A stretch of 7,476 nt of DNA, from the NCBI GenBank assembly GCA_003450555.1, contig DMFQ01000266.1, positions 1 to 7,476 of the forward strand, given 5' to 3'. Both the position numbers and the translations under genes were made by a program. Below, in pieces: positions 6,754 to 7,476 of this stretch; within the stretch, counting starts at the first letter, position 1, and each line of letters opens with the position of its first letter. This DNA comes from Ktedonobacter sp. (GTDB lineage: Bacteria > Chloroflexota > Ktedonobacteria > Ktedonobacterales > Ktedonobacteraceae). The notes below the pieces were generated by a model. It saw only the letters and a program-made list of their open reading frames with translations, searched no databases and was not told the DNA's origin.

Positions 6754-7371
6754 ATGAGCAGCATGTATAATAGGGGCTCTCGGAAATTACAGAAGCAGTT
6801 CGATAGTCAGCGTATTGCTGACCGGCTTGAACAGCGCACAGTACATGAGACGTTTACTGATGAGGATCGTGCATTTATTGAACGTAGCCCCATGTTCTTC
6901 TTAGCTACAGCTGATGCAGAAGGTCGCCCTGACTGCTCGTATAAGGGGGGGATGCCTGGATTTGTGCGAGTACTTACCTCAACTACGTTAGCTTTTCCTG
7001 ATTATGATGGCAATGGTATGTTCAAGAGCTTGGGCAACATGCTCGTGAACCCTCATATTGGGATGCTCTTCATTGACTTTGAGCATCCTGGCCGCATGCG
7101 CATCAATGGGACTGCAACAGAATATGATGACGACCCTTTATTGCCCGAGTATCCAGGAGCACAGCTCATTGTGCGTGTCCAAGCAGAGCACATCTTCCCG
7201 AACTGTCCACGTTACATCCATCAAATGCAAATCATCAAATACTCGGTGTATTCACCTCGGCTCGGTTATACCCCTCCAGAGCCAGAGTGGAAGCAAATGG
7301 AAGAGTTTCGAGATGCCTTACCAGATCCTCGAAATTCAAACACCACACCTTTCAGGAATGGAATCGACTAA
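6754..7371 (+). CDS. PPOX-class (pyridoxamine 5'-phosphate oxidase family) FMN-binding split-barrel protein
   Basis: This 205-residue soluble protein resembles the PPOX-class proteins often annotated as pyridoxamine 5'-phosphate oxidase family. After a charged helical N-terminus (about 1-45, MSSMYNRGSRKLQ), the split barrel starts with SPMFFLATADAEGRPDCSYKG (about 45-65). It continues with TLAFPDYDGNGMFKSLGNMLVNPHIGMLFIDF (about 77-108) and RMRINGTA (about 113-120). The DGNGMFKSLGN stretch and the FIDF and RINGTA strands are typical of this subgroup, which is expected to bind FMN or a related deazaflavin. The real substrate is unknown, and true PdxH activity is not implied. The start at 6754 has only a weak purine-rich AGAAAGAG about 8 bases upstream. 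It stands alone here, divergent from the peptidase unit. Confidence 0.85.
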   Translation: MSSMYNRGSRKLQKQFDSQRIADRLEQRTVHETFTDEDRAFIERSPMFFLATADAEGRPDCSYKGGMPGFVRVLTSTTLAFPDYDGNGMFKSLGNMLVNPHIGMLFIDFEHPGRMRINGTATEYDDDPLLPEYPGAQLIVRVQAEHIFPNCPRYIHQMQIIKYSVYSPRLGYTPPEPEWKQMEEFRDALPDPRNSNTTPFRNGID

Positions 7372-7429
7372 GTTTGTTTTATTCGAGGGGATTTTCTCAC
7401 TCTCAAAACGGGGGTAAACTGACTCTTTA

Positions 7430-7458
7430 TTGACGCACGAAGACGCAAAAAATGTAAC
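7430..7458 (+). promoter_or_regulatory. Possible promoter leading out of the window
   Basis: TTGACG at 7430-7435 (5 of 6) and TGTAAC at 7453-7458 (4 of 6) are exactly 17 bases apart. If real, it drives a gene beyond the right edge. The stretch 7372-7476 holds no gene, and I see no convincing terminator hairpin after the PPOX-class gene. Confidence 0.25.
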
Positions 7459-7473
7459 AGTTGCAATGTAACA
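7451..7473. repeat. 9-base direct repeat, AATGTAACA twice
   Basis: AATGTAACA occurs at 7451-7459 and 7465-7473, a period of 14 bases. The first copy overlaps the possible -10 of the outgoing promoter, so an operator role is conceivable. The repeat is short and truncated by the window edge. Confidence 0.4.
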
Positions 7474-7476
7474 TGA

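Noticed and set aside
1..7476. CRISPR arrays, tRNA or rRNA genes, insertion sequences, phage or defence genes
   Set aside because: I saw no regularly spaced repeats, structural RNA signatures, transposase motifs or terminal inverted repeats anywhere in the window.

Overview
The window carries five genes from what looks like a Chloroflexota bacterium, possibly of the Ktedonobacteria type. That assignment is an inference from the style of the DnaG and primary sigma proteins, such as the extra segment in the DnaG TOPRIM domain, and from roughly balanced base composition. No search was run. The content is mostly housekeeping, and I do not see a new biological system here.

Left half, plus strand (1-3767): a leader of about 210 bases has two abutting DnaA-box-like sequences at its left end and a plausible sigma-70-type promoter. 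It is followed by dnaG (DNA primase, 213-2288) and, after a 153-base gap, by rpoD/sigA (primary sigma factor, 2442-3701). This is the dnaG-rpoD core of the classical macromolecular synthesis operon, which links replication priming with the main transcription initiation factor. No rpsU is visible in the 212 bases upstream. A good extended -10 element inside the 3' part of dnaG could give rpoD its own promoter. The pair ends at a strong symmetrical hairpin with an A tract and a T tract (3715-3767), able to terminate transcription from both sides.

Middle, minus strand (3771-6554): this is a two-gene unit read right to left. The first gene is a prolyl oligopeptidase family (S9A) serine peptidase of about 694 residues, split by a single-base frameshift near 5210. 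The beta-propeller half and the catalytic hydrolase half lie in different frames, but both are otherwise intact and the Ser-Asp-His triad is present. The second gene is a class I SAM-dependent methyltransferase whose start overlaps the peptidase stop in an ATGA arrangement, suggesting translational coupling.

Right end, plus strand (6555-7476): a divergent intergenic region of 199 bases holds a perfect TATAAT on each strand and a 13-base palindrome. It is followed by a PPOX-class, FMN-binding split-barrel protein of 205 residues (6754-7371). The last 105 bases hold no gene but contain a 9-base direct repeat and a possible promoter leading out of the window.

The points most worth checking are the peptidase frameshift, the internal dnaG promoter, the DnaA-box pair upstream of dnaG, and the palindrome between the two divergent promoters.
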